This document shows positions 13,519-22,875 of a stretch of 64,000 bases of DNA, piece after piece; position 1 is the stretch's first letter; every line of letters begins with the position of its first letter. Origin of the DNA: Rhodanobacter thiooxydans (GTDB taxonomy: Bacteria; Pseudomonadota; Gammaproteobacteria; Xanthomonadales; Rhodanobacteraceae); the NCBI RefSeq assembly GCF_021545845.1, contig NZ_CP088923.1, forward strand, positions 2,728,001-2,792,000. The letters run 5' to 3'. The notes below the pieces were generated by a model. That model had not been told where the DNA came from. It was given only the letters and a program-made list of their open reading frames with translations, and did no database searches. The position numbers were made by a program, and so were the translations under genes.

Positions 13519-13574
13519 AGTTATCTCATGCCTGACCCGTCAATGGAACGCCTTGCCCCATGTCCCGATGACCG

Positions 13575-14351
13575 TCAGGCAGCCACTTCCTTCATCAAGG
13601 TGGATGGGCTGCGTGCCTGCATGCAGAGATCGCCAACGATCCGCATACTCGTATAGCTTCTGCGGACGCACTCGCCCAGATGAGTCACCTCGTCAATCTT
13701 CGGCGTCCTGCCCAGCAGTGTGCAGACTATCTCCAGTGCCTCCCACGGGTGGATGTCGTCGTAGGCCGCGTGCAGTTGAAGCCAACGCAGGCTGCCGGTC
13801 CTGGTTCTGGGGGGAAAGCTCTCGGCGTAAGCGGTGCTTTCATAGATGGGCCGCGACCATTCACCGGTCACTCCTTCGATCGCATAGTTGGTGGCGATCA
13901 TTCCCGCTGCCAGCGTCCCGATGGTGCTGATTTCCTCACACCAGTTGGCCAGAGTCTGCGTGCCATGCGGGGGCCGTGCACTCAGCACCTCCTCGCGAGG
14001 CACGCCGGAGCCTTCTGCCCAGGCAAGCCAGTATTCCGCATGATTCTGTTCGACCCGGATATTGCGCACCAGCCAGCGGCGTGCCATGTCGTCGCCAAGG
14101 CTGCGTCCGTATCGGGTCTTCAGCAGATTCAACGCCATGAAACTCGGAAAGCGCTCAATGAACGGCCAGACCCCCACCATGAAACTGGCGGTGGAGGTCT
14201 GGCCAAGCCGAACTTCCCGCATCATCGCCCACAACTCATGATCCAACACGCTCTGCTTGGTGCTTTCGCAGTCGGCCACCATGTCCTGTGCCCACTGCGG
14301 GTAGCTGCCCAGTTCGGTCAACGGGCCGGTGCGCTCAAAAGGGGTATGCAT
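13575..14351 (-). CDS. TenA/haem-oxygenase-fold, probably diiron, redox protein
   Basis: 258 residues, helical. It carries the ligand pattern of haem-oxygenase-like diiron oxidases: E101 and H104 in RVEQNHAEYW, E159 in NYAIEGVTGEW, and the triad H194-x3-D198-x2-H201 in LHAAYDDIHPWE. Proteins of this superfamily (UndA, SznF central domain, CADD) use iron and oxygen on varied substrates; the substrate here cannot be read from sequence. It lies alone, divergent from the nitric oxide reductase gene across about 400 bp. Confidence 0.75.
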   Translation of the reverse strand: MHTPFERTGPLTELGSYPQWAQDMVADCESTKQSVLDHELWAMMREVRLGQTSTASFMVGVWPFIERFPSFMALNLLKTRYGRSLGDDMARRWLVRNIRVEQNHAEYWLAWAEGSGVPREEVLSARPPHGTQTLANWCEEISTIGTLAAGMIATNYAIEGVTGEWSRPIYESTAYAESFPPRTRTGSLRWLQLHAAYDDIHPWEALEIVCTLLGRTPKIDEVTHLGECVRRSYTSMRIVGDLCMQARSPSTLMKEVAA

Positions 14352-14750
14352 GTGATTTTTCCTCGGTCGTCAATGGTGCTGCAGTGGACTGCAGCGTCGA
14401 TGGCCGGCCCGGAAGGCAGAAGCTCCGATACCGACCGCCATCCGGCATCGCGGTGATGCCGAAACTCTCTGGTGCATGACCCTGGTGGCGGCGCCCCTTG
14501 CGTACGCGGTCGGAGCCGTGGCCGCCGCCGGCGCCGTGCAAGGCCATGGCGGCGCTTCACACCCGGCTCCATCCCCCGATCGATGCCAGTGCGGCACAGC
14601 CTTCACACGTCCTGCACGGAAAGAAGAAAAAGCTTGCCGCGGCCATCCTGAGTGAATCCACAGCAGACACGATCCGGTTCCAGCACGGGCGGCGACTGCG
14701 TCCCCGATACCGCCCGATACTCGCCCACACATCGCGGAAGAGGAAGCACC
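14352..14750. other. 399-bp divergent intergenic region upstream of the nitric oxide reductase
   Basis: No convincing FNR/Dnr box (TTGAT-N4-ATCAA) or NsrR box was found by eye. A 59-codon frame at 14476-14655 (MTLVAAPLAYAVGAVAAAGA...) has a hydrophobic start and CQCG in the middle. It has no clear ribosome binding site and may be chance. AGGAAG at 14741-14746 is the ribosome binding site of the reductase gene. Confidence 0.4.
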
Positions 14751-17048
14751 ATGAGCATCGCCGCCCAGCCATTGACTGCGGAAGATCCGGAACTCTCCCC
14801 CTGGTGGCTGCGAACGGTGCTGATCGTGATGGTGCTGGGCTTCGCCGGGCTGCTCGCGATCACCACGCTGGCCTACCGCAATGCTCCACCGATTCCTGCC
14901 CATGTGGTGGACGTGCAGGGCAACCAGTTGTTCAGCGGCGACGACATTCGCGACGGCCAGGCGGTTTTCCTGAAATACGGCCTGATGGACAACGGCAGCA
15001 TCTGGGGCCACGGGGCCTATCTCGGTCCGGACTACTCGGCCGCGGCGCTGCACCGCATCGGCGAGGACGCTACCGATGCCATCGCGCAGCAGCAGTATCA
15101 CCAACCGCTGGCCGAACTGGCGCCGGCCCGGCAGGCGGCGGTGCGCGCGGAGACCGCGGTGGAACTGAAGACCAATCGCTACGATCCGGCCAGCGACACG
15201 CTGCAGCTGACCGCACCGGAGGTGACGGCGTACCATCAGCAGGTTCCCCACTGGACCGACTACTTCCTGCACCCGGAACGCAACGGCGGGCTCAAGGCCG
15301 GGCTGATCACCGACCCGACCGAACTGCACCAGTTCACCGCGTTCGTGACCTGGGCGGCCTGGGCCTCGGTGGCGAACCGCCCCGGCGAGAACTACTCCTA
15401 CACCAACAACTTCCCCTACGACCCCGCCGTCGGCAACACACCGGTGCCAGGGGCGCTGCTGTGGAGCGCGCTCAGCCTGATCGTGCTGCTGGCCGGCATC
15501 GCCGTGGTGCTGCTGATGTTCGGCAAGTTCGACTACCTCGGCTGGATCAGCCGCGGCCAGCACATCCACCCCCACCTGCTGCCGGGCGTGGCCGGTCCCG
15601 GCCAGCGCGCACTGGTGAAGTTCTTCATGGTGGTGGCGCTGCTGTTCCTGATGCAGACCCTGGTCGGCGGCGCGGCGGCGCATTACCGCGCCGACCCGGG
15701 CAGCTTCTACGGCTTCCAGCTGGAAACGATCTTCCCCAGCAACCTGATGCGTACCTGGCACCTGCAGACGGCGATCTTCTGGATCGCCACCGCCTACGTG
15801 GCCGCTGCGCTGTTCCTCGGCCGCACGCTGCGCAGCGACGAGCCGCGCTGGTTCGCGCCGTGGGTGCACCTGCTGTTCGGCGCATTCGTGGTGGTGATCG
15901 GCGGCAGCCTGCTCGGCGAGTGGCTGGGCATTTCGCAGGTGCTCGGCAAGTGGTGGTTCTGGCTGGGCAACCAGGGCTGGGAGTTCCTGGAGCTGGGCCG
16001 CCTCTGGCAGTTGCTGCTGGTGGTCGGCCTGCTGGTCTGGTTCGCCATGGTGTGGCTGCTGGTGCGCACGCGTTCGCTGGCCAATCCGGAGTCGAAGCCG
16101 CTGGTGAAGATGTTCCTGTTCGCCACGGTGGCGATCCCGGTGTTCTACATCCCCGCGCTGTTCTTCGGCGCCAAGACGAACTACACCGTGGTCGACACCT
16201 GGCGTTTCTGGATCATCCACCTGTGGGTCGAGGGCTTCTTCGAGTTCTTCGCCACCACCGTAGTGGCGCTGACCTTCTACCAACTGGGGCTGACTCGCCG
16301 CAACGTGGCGCTGCGGGTGATCTACCTGGACGGCATCCTGTACTTCCTCGGCGGCCTGATCGGCACCGGCCACCACTGGTATTTCACCGGGCAGACCAGC
16401 GTCAACATGGCGATGTCGGCGATGATCTCGGTGCTGGAGGTGGTGCCGCTGACCCTGCTCACGCTGGACGCCTGGGACTTCGTGCGCACCACCCGCGGCC
16501 AGTGCGACATCTGCGGCAAGTCGGTGGCGGTGCCGCACCGCTGGACGTTCTACTTCCTGATCGCGGTGGGCGTGTGGAACTTCATCGGCGCCGGTATCTT
16601 CGGCTTCCTGATCAACCTGCCGATCGTCAGCTACTACGAAGTCGGCACGCAGCTCACGCCGAACCACGGCCACGCCGCGATGATGGGCGTGTTCGGCATG
16701 CTGGCGCTGGCGCTGATGGTGTTCACGCTGCGCCAGACCAGCAGCGACGAGCGCTGGGCCGGCATGGAGAAATACGTGCGGACCGGCTTCTGGGGCACCA
16801 ACATCGGCCTGGCCATGATGGTGGTGTTCAGCCTGTTCCCCAGCGGCGTGCTGCAGGTGTGGGACGTGATCCAGCACGGCTACTGGCACGCCCGCGCGTT
16901 CGACTACATCGGCAGCCCGCGCTCGCACCTGATCGAATGGATGCGCCTGCCTGGCGACCTGGTGTTCATCATCTTCGGCGCGATCCCGCTGACCATCGCC
17001 GCGATCAAGGGTTGGCTGGGCGTACGCGCGACGCCGTCATCCGGCTGA
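14751..17048 (+). CDS. norB: quinol-dependent nitric oxide reductase (qNOR, single subunit)
   Basis: Reduces 2 NO to N2O with electrons from quinol in the inner membrane. Start ATG at 14751 with AGGAAG 5 nt upstream; 765 residues, the usual qNOR length. The N-terminal part is the NorC-like periplasmic extension fused to the catalytic subunit (GNQLFSGDDIRDGQAVFLKY) but without a CxxCH haem c site, which marks the quinol type. The catalytic part has many TM helices with the haem and FeB histidines in regions such as MRTWHLQTAIFWIATAY, IIHLWVEGFFEFFATTVVAL, GTGHHWYFTGQ and TPNHGHAAMMGVFGMLAL. A CxxC pair (CDIC) lies in a cytoplasmic loop. No norD or norQ is adjacent. It may serve denitrification or NO detoxification. 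Confidence 0.95.
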   Translation: MSIAAQPLTAEDPELSPWWLRTVLIVMVLGFAGLLAITTLAYRNAPPIPAHVVDVQGNQLFSGDDIRDGQAVFLKYGLMDNGSIWGHGAYLGPDYSAAALHRIGEDATDAIAQQQYHQPLAELAPARQAAVRAETAVELKTNRYDPASDTLQLTAPEVTAYHQQVPHWTDYFLHPERNGGLKAGLITDPTELHQFTAFVTWAAWASVANRPGENYSYTNNFPYDPAVGNTPVPGALLWSALSLIVLLAGIAVVLLMFGKFDYLGWISRGQHIHPHLLPGVAGPGQRALVKFFMVVALLFLMQTLVGGAAAHYRADPGSFYGFQLETIFPSNLMRTWHLQTAIFWIATAYVAAALFLGRTLRSDEPRWFAPWVHLLFGAFVVVIGGSLLGEWLGISQVLGKWWFWLGNQGWEFLELGRLWQLLLVVGLLVWFAMVWLLVRTRSLANPESKPLVKMFLFATVAIPVFYIPALFFGAKTNYTVVDTWRFWIIHLWVEGFFEFFATTVVALTFYQLGLTRRNVALRVIYLDGILYFLGGLIGTGHHWYFTGQTSVNMAMSAMISVLEVVPLTLLTLDAWDFVRTTRGQCDICGKSVAVPHRWTFYFLIAVGVWNFIGAGIFGFLINLPIVSYYEVGTQLTPNHGHAAMMGVFGMLALALMVFTLRQTSSDERWAGMEKYVRTGFWGTNIGLAMMVVFSLFPSGVLQVWDVIQHGYWHARAFDYIGSPRSHLIEWMRLPGDLVFIIFGAIPLTIAAIKGWLGVRATPSSG

Positions 17049-17122
17049 ACCGGCACCGGCGGGCCGGATCGGCCGCGGCGCACTTCGCAGTACGCCGCGC
17101 CCGGCCCTCGGGGGCTCACTTG

Positions 17123-17153
17123 TGAAGAAAACCACATCCTGTGGTTTTCTTCA
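17123..17153 (+). terminator. hairpin after norB
   Basis: A 14-bp perfect stem, TGAAGAAAACCACA with its complement, closed on a 3-nt loop TCC, 75 nt after the norB stop. It is strong enough to end or protect the mRNA, although no T-run follows it. Its apex, read on the minus strand, is A-GGA-T, as in the hairpins at 53981-54448. Confidence 0.6.
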
Positions 17154-17155
17154 GT

Positions 17156-17364
17156 CGCGAGTCCGGTACACGCCCGGACTCGCGCACATGAAACAGTCAC
17201 TGGCGTGATTGTTTCATGTCCGGCCATCGGGCAACCGCTCCCTGCGTTGCCTCAACTCGGGCATCGGGCAACTGCTCCTGCGTTGCCTCAACTCGGGCAT
17301 CCATGCCCTCGCCGTGGCCTCGCCGTGGCCGGCCTGAGAGGTTGAAAAAATCACAACCTCTCAG
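17156..17364. repeat. hairpin array with dispersed repeat between norB and the patatin gene
   Basis: Three further inverted repeats follow the norB hairpin. The first is CGCGAGTCCGG/CCGGACTCGCG (17156-17184). The second is ACATGAAACA/TGTTTCATGT with an inner TCAC/GTGA (17186-17219). The third is CTGAGAGGTTG/CAACCTCTCAG (17334-17364), which contains the stop codon of the patatin gene. Between them (17220-17320) is a tandem of GGGCAACnGCTCCnTGCGTTGCCTC units that recurs in both arms of the block at 53.9-54.7 kb. No coding potential is apparent. Confidence 0.75.
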
Positions 17365-18260
17365 TCGTGATGCTCGCGCAGCTGCGGCGGAATCCTGGCC
17401 TGCTCCAGCCCGCCCTGCTCAAGCCAGCGCCGGGTCTCGGAGCGGGCGCGGGCAATCAACCTGGCCGCCGCGGAGTAGTCGTACGGTGAAACGTCGAGCG
17501 GACACAGGCTGGGCACGATGCGCAGCTCCACTGCGGTACCGGCAAAGCGCTCGGCGTCATACACCAGTTGCCGCGCCACCAGCAGACTGAGCGCATGCAT
17601 GGCGCGTGCGATCGCACCCGGCGGCGCCCGTTCCAATGCGCAGGCGAACCCGGTGGGCAGCACGATCACCCGCGTGGCGCCAAGCCCGACCGCGGCCGAG
17701 ATCGGCGTGTTGTTGGTTACCCCGCCATCGACCAGCCAGCGCGTGCCGATGCGCACCGGCGGATACACGCCGGGAATCGCGGCACTGGCCAGCACGGCAT
17801 CCACCGCCGCACCGGCGGACAGCAACACCTCCTGGCCATTCAGCATGTCCGACGCCACCAGGTGTACCGGCAGCGCCGCGTCTTCCAGCTGCCGGTAAGG
17901 CAGGTGGCGCTCGAGCAGGCGCCGCAGCCCGGACGAATCCACCAGATGGTCGCGCCGGCGCAGCAGGCCGAACACGCTGCCCAGGTTGAACGGCAGCACG
18001 TCGCTGCGCTTCAGCGCGCACCAGATCCGCTCCAGCTCGCGCGCACCGGTGTTCGTCGGGTCGCCGGCGAAGTACGCCGCGTTGATCGCGCCGGCCGAGG
18101 CGCCGACCAGGAATGCCGGCGTCTCACCCCAGTCGAGCAGGGCCTGCAGCATGCCCACCTCGATCGCGCCGAGGCTGCCGCCGCCGGCCAGCACGAAGGC
18201 CGTGCGCCGCTGCGCACTCCCGACGGTCGGTTTCGCCTCTGCCATCTCGGCCACCTGCAT
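17361..18260 (-). CDS. patatin-like phospholipase
   Basis: 299 residues, no signal peptide. Patatin fold with oxyanion loop GGGSLGAIEVGML, nucleophile serine in GASAGAINAAYF (GxSxG) and catalytic Asp in the DGG of WLVDGGVTNNTP. It is therefore a Ser-Asp dyad lipid acyl hydrolase; the substrate is unknown. It is RssA-like in size. The stop codon lies inside a hairpin shared with the repeat array. A TAATAT box ends 6 nt before its ATG. Confidence 0.9.
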   Translation of the reverse strand: MQVAEMAEAKPTVGSAQRRTAFVLAGGGSLGAIEVGMLQALLDWGETPAFLVGASAGAINAAYFAGDPTNTGARELERIWCALKRSDVLPFNLGSVFGLLRRRDHLVDSSGLRRLLERHLPYRQLEDAALPVHLVASDMLNGQEVLLSAGAAVDAVLASAAIPGVYPPVRIGTRWLVDGGVTNNTPISAAVGLGATRVIVLPTGFACALERAPPGAIARAMHALSLLVARQLVYDAERFAGTAVELRIVPSLCPLDVSPYDYSAAARLIARARSETRRWLEQGGLEQARIPPQLREHHD

Positions 18261-18266
18261 GCGTCG

Positions 18267-18272
18267 ATATTA
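18267..18272 (-). promoter_or_regulatory. possible -10 box of a leaderless patatin-gene transcript
   Basis: On the minus strand TAATAT (5 of 6 to consensus) is followed by 6 nt and the ATG at 18258-18260, leaving no room for a ribosome binding site. No clear -35 is present. Confidence 0.45.
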
Positions 18273-18357
18273 CGGCGCGCCCGGTCATCTGACGCATGCC
18301 GCAGTGGCAGGTTCCTCGCGCGGGCCCGCGGCAGGCCATCCCGTTGTCGTTGCGCCG

Positions 18358-18786
18358 TCAGCCGGCCGGCGTGTTCGGCACCATCACCATCCACGACACG
18401 CCGAAACGGTCGACCAGCATGCCGAAGCTGGAGGTGAAGAAGGTCGCCATCAGCGGCTGTTGCACCTCGCCTTCATCGGCGAGCGCATCGAACATGCGCT
18501 TCGCCGCGGCGTCGTCATCGGCCGAAAGCGCCAGCGAGAACCCGTCGAACTCGGGCGCGCCGCCGCTGTAGCCGTCCGAGACCAGCACCTGGCTGGCGCC
18601 GATCTGCAGGCAGGCGTGCATCACCTTGTCCGCCGGCAGCTGCGTGCCGTCCGGGCACTGGGCGGAGCCTGCGGGGCCGTCGCCGTAGCGCATCAGCATG
18701 ACCACCTCGGCGCCGATCGCCCGGCGGTAGAACGCAATGGCCTCTTCGCAATGGCCGTCGAAGAACAGGTAGGGCTGGACTTGCAT
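18358..18786 (-). CDS. PhnB-like VOC superfamily protein
   Basis: 142 residues, two beta-alpha-beta-beta-beta modules. It begins MQVQPYLFFDGHCEEAIAFY with the pattern of the PhnB/YqcK-like group, and ends GVSWMVMVPNT as in this family (residual similarity to 3-demethylubiquinone methyltransferase-like proteins). The function of the group is not settled. It lies between the patatin gene and the CoA transferase gene, with gaps of about 100 bp, so probably a single gene. Confidence 0.85.
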   Translation of the reverse strand: MQVQPYLFFDGHCEEAIAFYRRAIGAEVVMLMRYGDGPAGSAQCPDGTQLPADKVMHACLQIGASQVLVSDGYSGGAPEFDGFSLALSADDDAAAKRMFDALADEGEVQQPLMATFFTSSFGMLVDRFGVSWMVMVPNTPAG

Positions 18787-18876
18787 GGGGGTGACCTCGT
18801 CGTCGGGTGGGCAAAGCGGAGCCGGCGCACCGGCTCACTGGGACACGACGAACGGCCCGCCCGCCAATCGACGAGG

Positions 18877-20385
18877 TCAGCGCATGCTGCCGCTGTCCAG
18901 GTAACGCTGGTGCCAGGACAGCGCCTCGTTCAGCAGGTGCGGCGTGTGCTTGCCGTAGCTGTCGCGGCAGGCGCGGTCGAAGTAGTCCTGCAGCATCGGC
19001 CGGTAGTCCGGGTGCGCGCACTGCGCGATCACCGCCCGCGCCCGCTGCTTCGGCGACAGCCCGCGCAGGTCGGCCAGGCCCTGCTCGGTCACCACCAGGC
19101 CCACGTCGTGCTCGGTGTGGTCGACGTGGCTGACCATCGGCACCAGCGACGAGATGGCGCCGCCCTTGGCTGTGCTCGGACTCATGAAGCACGACAGGAA
19201 ACCGTTGCGGGCGAAATCGCCGGAGCCGCCGATGCCGTTGATGATGCGGCTGCCGGCGACGTGGGTGGAATTGATGTTGCCGTAGATGTCGGCCTCGACC
19301 ATGCCGTTCATCGCGATGCAGCCGAGCCGGCGCACCAGCTCGGCGTGGTTGGACATCTCCTGCGGACGCAGCACGATGTGCTGGCGGTAGAAGTCGATGT
19401 GGCGCACGAACTCCTCCACGCCCTCGGGACTCAGCGACAGCGAGGTGGCCGAGGCCATCGCGATGGTGCCGTCGCTGATCAGCTCCAGCATGCCGTCCTG
19501 GATCACCTCGGTGAACGCGGTCAGACCGCGGAAGCCGCCCTCGCGCAGGCCGCCCAGCACCGCGTTGGCGATGTTGCCCACGCCCGACTGCAGCGGCAGC
19601 AGCTGTTCGCCCAGCCTGCCGGCGGCGATCTCGTGGCGGAAGAACTCCACCAGGTGTCCGGCGATGCTTCGCGACGCCTCGTCCGGCGGCGCGAAACGGC
19701 CCAGCCGGTCGGGCGCATCGGTTTCCACCACCGCAACCACCTTGTCCAGGTCGCAGCGCAGGTACGGCTCGCCGATGCGGTCGCCCGGCTGCAGCAGCGG
19801 GATCGGCTTGCGATGCGGCGGCAGCGCGGTGCCGTAGTAGATGTCGTGCATGCCGTCGAGCCCTTCGGGCTGGCGCCGGTTCACCTCCAGGATCACCTTG
19901 TCGGCCAGGTCCAGCCAGGTCTTGTTGTTGCCTACCGAAGTGGACGGCACCAGCCGGCCGTCCGGCAGGATGCCGGCGACCTCGACCAGTGCCACGTCGA
20001 TCTTGCCGAGGAAACCGCACCACGCGTACTGCGCCACCTGACCCAGGTGGATGTCCATGTACTCGATCTGGCCGGCATTGATGCGCGCGCGCAGCTCGGG
20101 GTCGGACTGGTACGGCAGGCGGAAGTCGATGCCGCCCACGCGCGCCAGCGCGCCGTCCAGCTCCGGCGCGGTCGAGGCCCCGGTGAGGATGCGCAGCGCG
20201 AACTTGTCGCCGCGCTCGTGCGCCGTGGAGATCCGCGTGGCCAGCGCCAGCGGCACGGCCTTGGGATAGCCAGCCCCGGTGAAGCCGCTCATGCCCACCG
20301 TCATGCCCGGCAGGATCAGCTCGGCCGCCTGCTCCGCCGACATGCGGCGTGCGGCCAGACCGGTATGTGCAATTCGTGTCGTCAT
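18877..20385 (-). CDS. acetyl-CoA hydrolase/succinate CoA-transferase family protein
   Basis: 502 residues. Class I CoA transferase of the bacterial acetyl-CoA hydrolase/propionyl- or acetyl-CoA:succinate group. Visible: GMSGFTGAGYPKAVPLAL near the N-terminus, PLQSGVGNIANAVLGGL, the catalytic glutamate in TAFTEVIQDGMLEL, and the C-terminal signature VVTEQGLADLRGLSPKQRA. Members move CoA between succinyl-CoA and acetate or propionate and can act as acetyl-CoA hydrolases in vitro; which donor is used here is undetermined. The upstream stretch has GGAGAGTTG before the ATG. Confidence 0.92.
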   Translation of the reverse strand: MTTRIAHTGLAARRMSAEQAAELILPGMTVGMSGFTGAGYPKAVPLALATRISTAHERGDKFALRILTGASTAPELDGALARVGGIDFRLPYQSDPELRARINAGQIEYMDIHLGQVAQYAWCGFLGKIDVALVEVAGILPDGRLVPSTSVGNNKTWLDLADKVILEVNRRQPEGLDGMHDIYYGTALPPHRKPIPLLQPGDRIGEPYLRCDLDKVVAVVETDAPDRLGRFAPPDEASRSIAGHLVEFFRHEIAAGRLGEQLLPLQSGVGNIANAVLGGLREGGFRGLTAFTEVIQDGMLELISDGTIAMASATSLSLSPEGVEEFVRHIDFYRQHIVLRPQEMSNHAELVRRLGCIAMNGMVEADIYGNINSTHVAGSRIINGIGGSGDFARNGFLSCFMSPSTAKGGAISSLVPMVSHVDHTEHDVGLVVTEQGLADLRGLSPKQRARAVIAQCAHPDYRPMLQDYFDRACRDSYGKHTPHLLNEALSWHQRYLDSGSMR

Positions 20386-20614
20386 GGTTTTTCAACTCTC
20401 CAAAGGGGCTCGAACAGGCCGCAGCCGCAAAGGTCGCCCAGACCGTGGCCCTGTCCGGAGCCCCATTCTGGGTACGTCGGCGCGAACCGCCAAGGCGACC
20501 TTCGGCGCATGCGTCAAATCGTCACATTACTGCATCGTTTTGCAAGCGTAGCCCGTTGATGGTCAACTCCACGGCACATGTTGCGCCAACACGTCCAGGG
20601 GAAATGACAGACCA

Positions 20615-22828
20615 ATGCCCACGCACACTGCGAAGGACTCGCGCCACCTGCCGCGCCTGCTGCTGGCCACCGCGCTGCTCGCGTACGGGCTGCTTGCCAA
20701 CGCACAGAGTGCCCCGCCCGCCGAACGGACCCGCTGGCAGCGCCAGGCGCAGGCGATCACCATCACCCGCGACGACTGGGGTATCGCCCACGTGCACGGC
20801 AGGACCGACGCCGACGCGGTGTTCGGTATGGCCTACGCCCAGGCCGAGGACGACTTCAACCGGGTCGAGACGAACTATCTCAACGCGCTGGGCCGGCTGG
20901 CCGAGGCCGAAGGGGAGTCGGCGATCTGGAGCGACCTGCGCCAGCAGTTGTTCATCGACCCGGTCGAGCTGAAGGCGCTGTACGCGAAGAGTCCCGCCTG
21001 GCTGCAGGCGCTGATGAACAGCTGGGCCGACGGACTCAACTGGTACCTCGCCACGCACCCGGACGTGCATCCGCGCGTCATCAAACATTTCGAACCATGG
21101 ATGGCGCTCAGCTTCAGCGAGGGCAGCATCGGCGGCGACATCGAGCGCGTCTCGTTGAAACAGCTCGAAGCGTTCTACGGCCGCAACCCCGCCGCGCTGG
21201 CGCACGCCGACACGCCGTCCAGCTGGGTCGAGCCGACCGGCTCGAATGGCTTCGCGATCGCACCCAAGCTCAGCGCCGACGGCCACGCGCTGCTGTGGAT
21301 CAACCCGCACACCTCGTTCTTCTTCCGCTCCGAATTGCAGATGAGCAGCGACGAAGGCCTGGACGCCTACGGCGCGGTGACCTGGGGCCAGTTCTTCGTC
21401 TACCAGGGCTTCAACCGCCACATCGGCTGGATGCACACCTCCACCGGCGCCGACGTGGTCGACGAGTTCGCCGAAACCATCGTGCACCAGGGCGGCCAGC
21501 TGTTCTACCGCTACGGCAAGGAACTGCGGCCGGTCGCCACGCGCACGATCCGCGTGGCCTACCGCGCGAAGGACGGCAGCATGGCCACGCGCAACTTCGA
21601 GGCGCACTTCACCCACCACGGCCCGATCGTGCGCGAAGCCGACGGCAAGTGGATCGCCATCGCGCTGATGAACAAGCCGATGGAGGCACTGCAGCAGAGC
21701 TGGCTGCGCACCAAGGCCAGCGACTACGCCAGTTACCTGAAGGTGGCCGAGCTGAAGGCCAACTCGTCCAACAACACCATCTTCGCCGACGACAAGGGCG
21801 AGATCGCGTACCTGCACCCGCAGTTCATCCCCAGGCGCGACAACCGCTTCGACTACACCAAGCCGGTCGACGGCAGCAACCCGGCCACCGACTGGCAGGG
21901 CCTGCACGAGCTCGACGAGGCGCCGCACCTGCTCAACCCGTCGAACGGCTGGATCATGAACACCAACAACTGGCCGTACTCCGCCGCCGGCGCGTTCAGT
22001 CCGAAGCAGGCGGACTACCCGCGCTACATGGACAGCTTCGGCGAAAACCCGCGCGGCATCCACGCCACCCGTGTGCTGGACCGCGTGCGCGACTTCAGCC
22101 AGACCTCGCTGATCAGCGCCGCGTTCGACTCCTACCTGCCCGCGTTCTCGCGGCTGGTGCCGGTGCTGGTGCACGACTACGACATGCTGCCCGACCACGA
22201 TCCGCTGAAGTCGCGCCTGGCCGGCCAGGTCGCACTGCTGCGCAGCTGGGACTACCGCTGGGGAATCGCCTCGATGCCAACCACGCTGGCGGTGTTCTGG
22301 GGCGACATGCTGTGGGACAAGCTGCACGCCGAGGCTGCATTCAAAGACCAGTCGGTGTACGACTACATGGCCGGCGACGCCGGTGCCAGGGCTCGGCTGG
22401 ACACGCTGGCCGAAGCCTCCGACCGGCTGCAGCAGGATTTCGGCAGCTGGGGCGTGCCATGGGGCGAGGTCAACCGCTACCAGCGCAACGACGGCGCCAT
22501 CGTGCAGAAATTCGACGACGCCAGGCCGAGCATCCCGGTGCCGTTCGTGTCCTCGCGCTGGGGCTCGCTGGCCTCGTTCGGCGCGCACCGCTGGCCCGGC
22601 ATGAAGAAGTATTACGGCACCAGCGGCAACAGCTTCGTGGCGGTGGTGGAGTTCGGCCCGAAGGTGAGCGCCCGCGCGATTACCGCCGGCGGCGAGAACG
22701 GGCACCCCGGCTCGAAGCATTTCAATGACGAGGCCGAGCGCTACACCACCGGCAACCTGCGTACGGTGTACTTCTGGCCGGAGCAACTGAAGGGGCACAC
22801 CGAGCGGGTCTACCACCCGGGCAACTGA
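20615..22828 (+). CDS. penicillin acylase family N-terminal nucleophile hydrolase
   Basis: 737 residues. The Sec-type signal (about 1-31, RLLLATALLAYGLLANAQS) points to the periplasm. The precursor would self-cleave before S210 in VEPTGSNGFAIAP, giving an alpha chain, a spacer and a beta chain whose new N-terminal Ser is the nucleophile. NNTIFADDKGEIAYLHPQ and NGWIMNTNNWPYSA are typical beta-chain regions. The substrate may be an acyl-homoserine lactone, a beta-lactam side chain or another amide; nothing nearby decides. AGGGGAAATG upstream may be the ribosome binding site. Confidence 0.9.
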   Translation: MPTHTAKDSRHLPRLLLATALLAYGLLANAQSAPPAERTRWQRQAQAITITRDDWGIAHVHGRTDADAVFGMAYAQAEDDFNRVETNYLNALGRLAEAEGESAIWSDLRQQLFIDPVELKALYAKSPAWLQALMNSWADGLNWYLATHPDVHPRVIKHFEPWMALSFSEGSIGGDIERVSLKQLEAFYGRNPAALAHADTPSSWVEPTGSNGFAIAPKLSADGHALLWINPHTSFFFRSELQMSSDEGLDAYGAVTWGQFFVYQGFNRHIGWMHTSTGADVVDEFAETIVHQGGQLFYRYGKELRPVATRTIRVAYRAKDGSMATRNFEAHFTHHGPIVREADGKWIAIALMNKPMEALQQSWLRTKASDYASYLKVAELKANSSNNTIFADDKGEIAYLHPQFIPRRDNRFDYTKPVDGSNPATDWQGLHELDEAPHLLNPSNGWIMNTNNWPYSAAGAFSPKQADYPRYMDSFGENPRGIHATRVLDRVRDFSQTSLISAAFDSYLPAFSRLVPVLVHDYDMLPDHDPLKSRLAGQVALLRSWDYRWGIASMPTTLAVFWGDMLWDKLHAEAAFKDQSVYDYMAGDAGARARLDTLAEASDRLQQDFGSWGVPWGEVNRYQRNDGAIVQKFDDARPSIPVPFVSSRWGSLASFGAHRWPGMKKYYGTSGNSFVAVVEFGPKVSARAITAGGENGHPGSKHFNDEAERYTTGNLRTVYFWPEQLKGHTERVYHPGN

Positions 22829-22875
22829 AACACTGCGCGGGAAACGCCATCTTTCCCAGGCTGCGAACCGCCGCG

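Noticed and set aside
14352-14750. FNR or NsrR operator before norB
   Set aside because: No TTGAT-N4-ATCAA and no NsrR-like palindrome was found; GGTGCATGACC alone is too weak.
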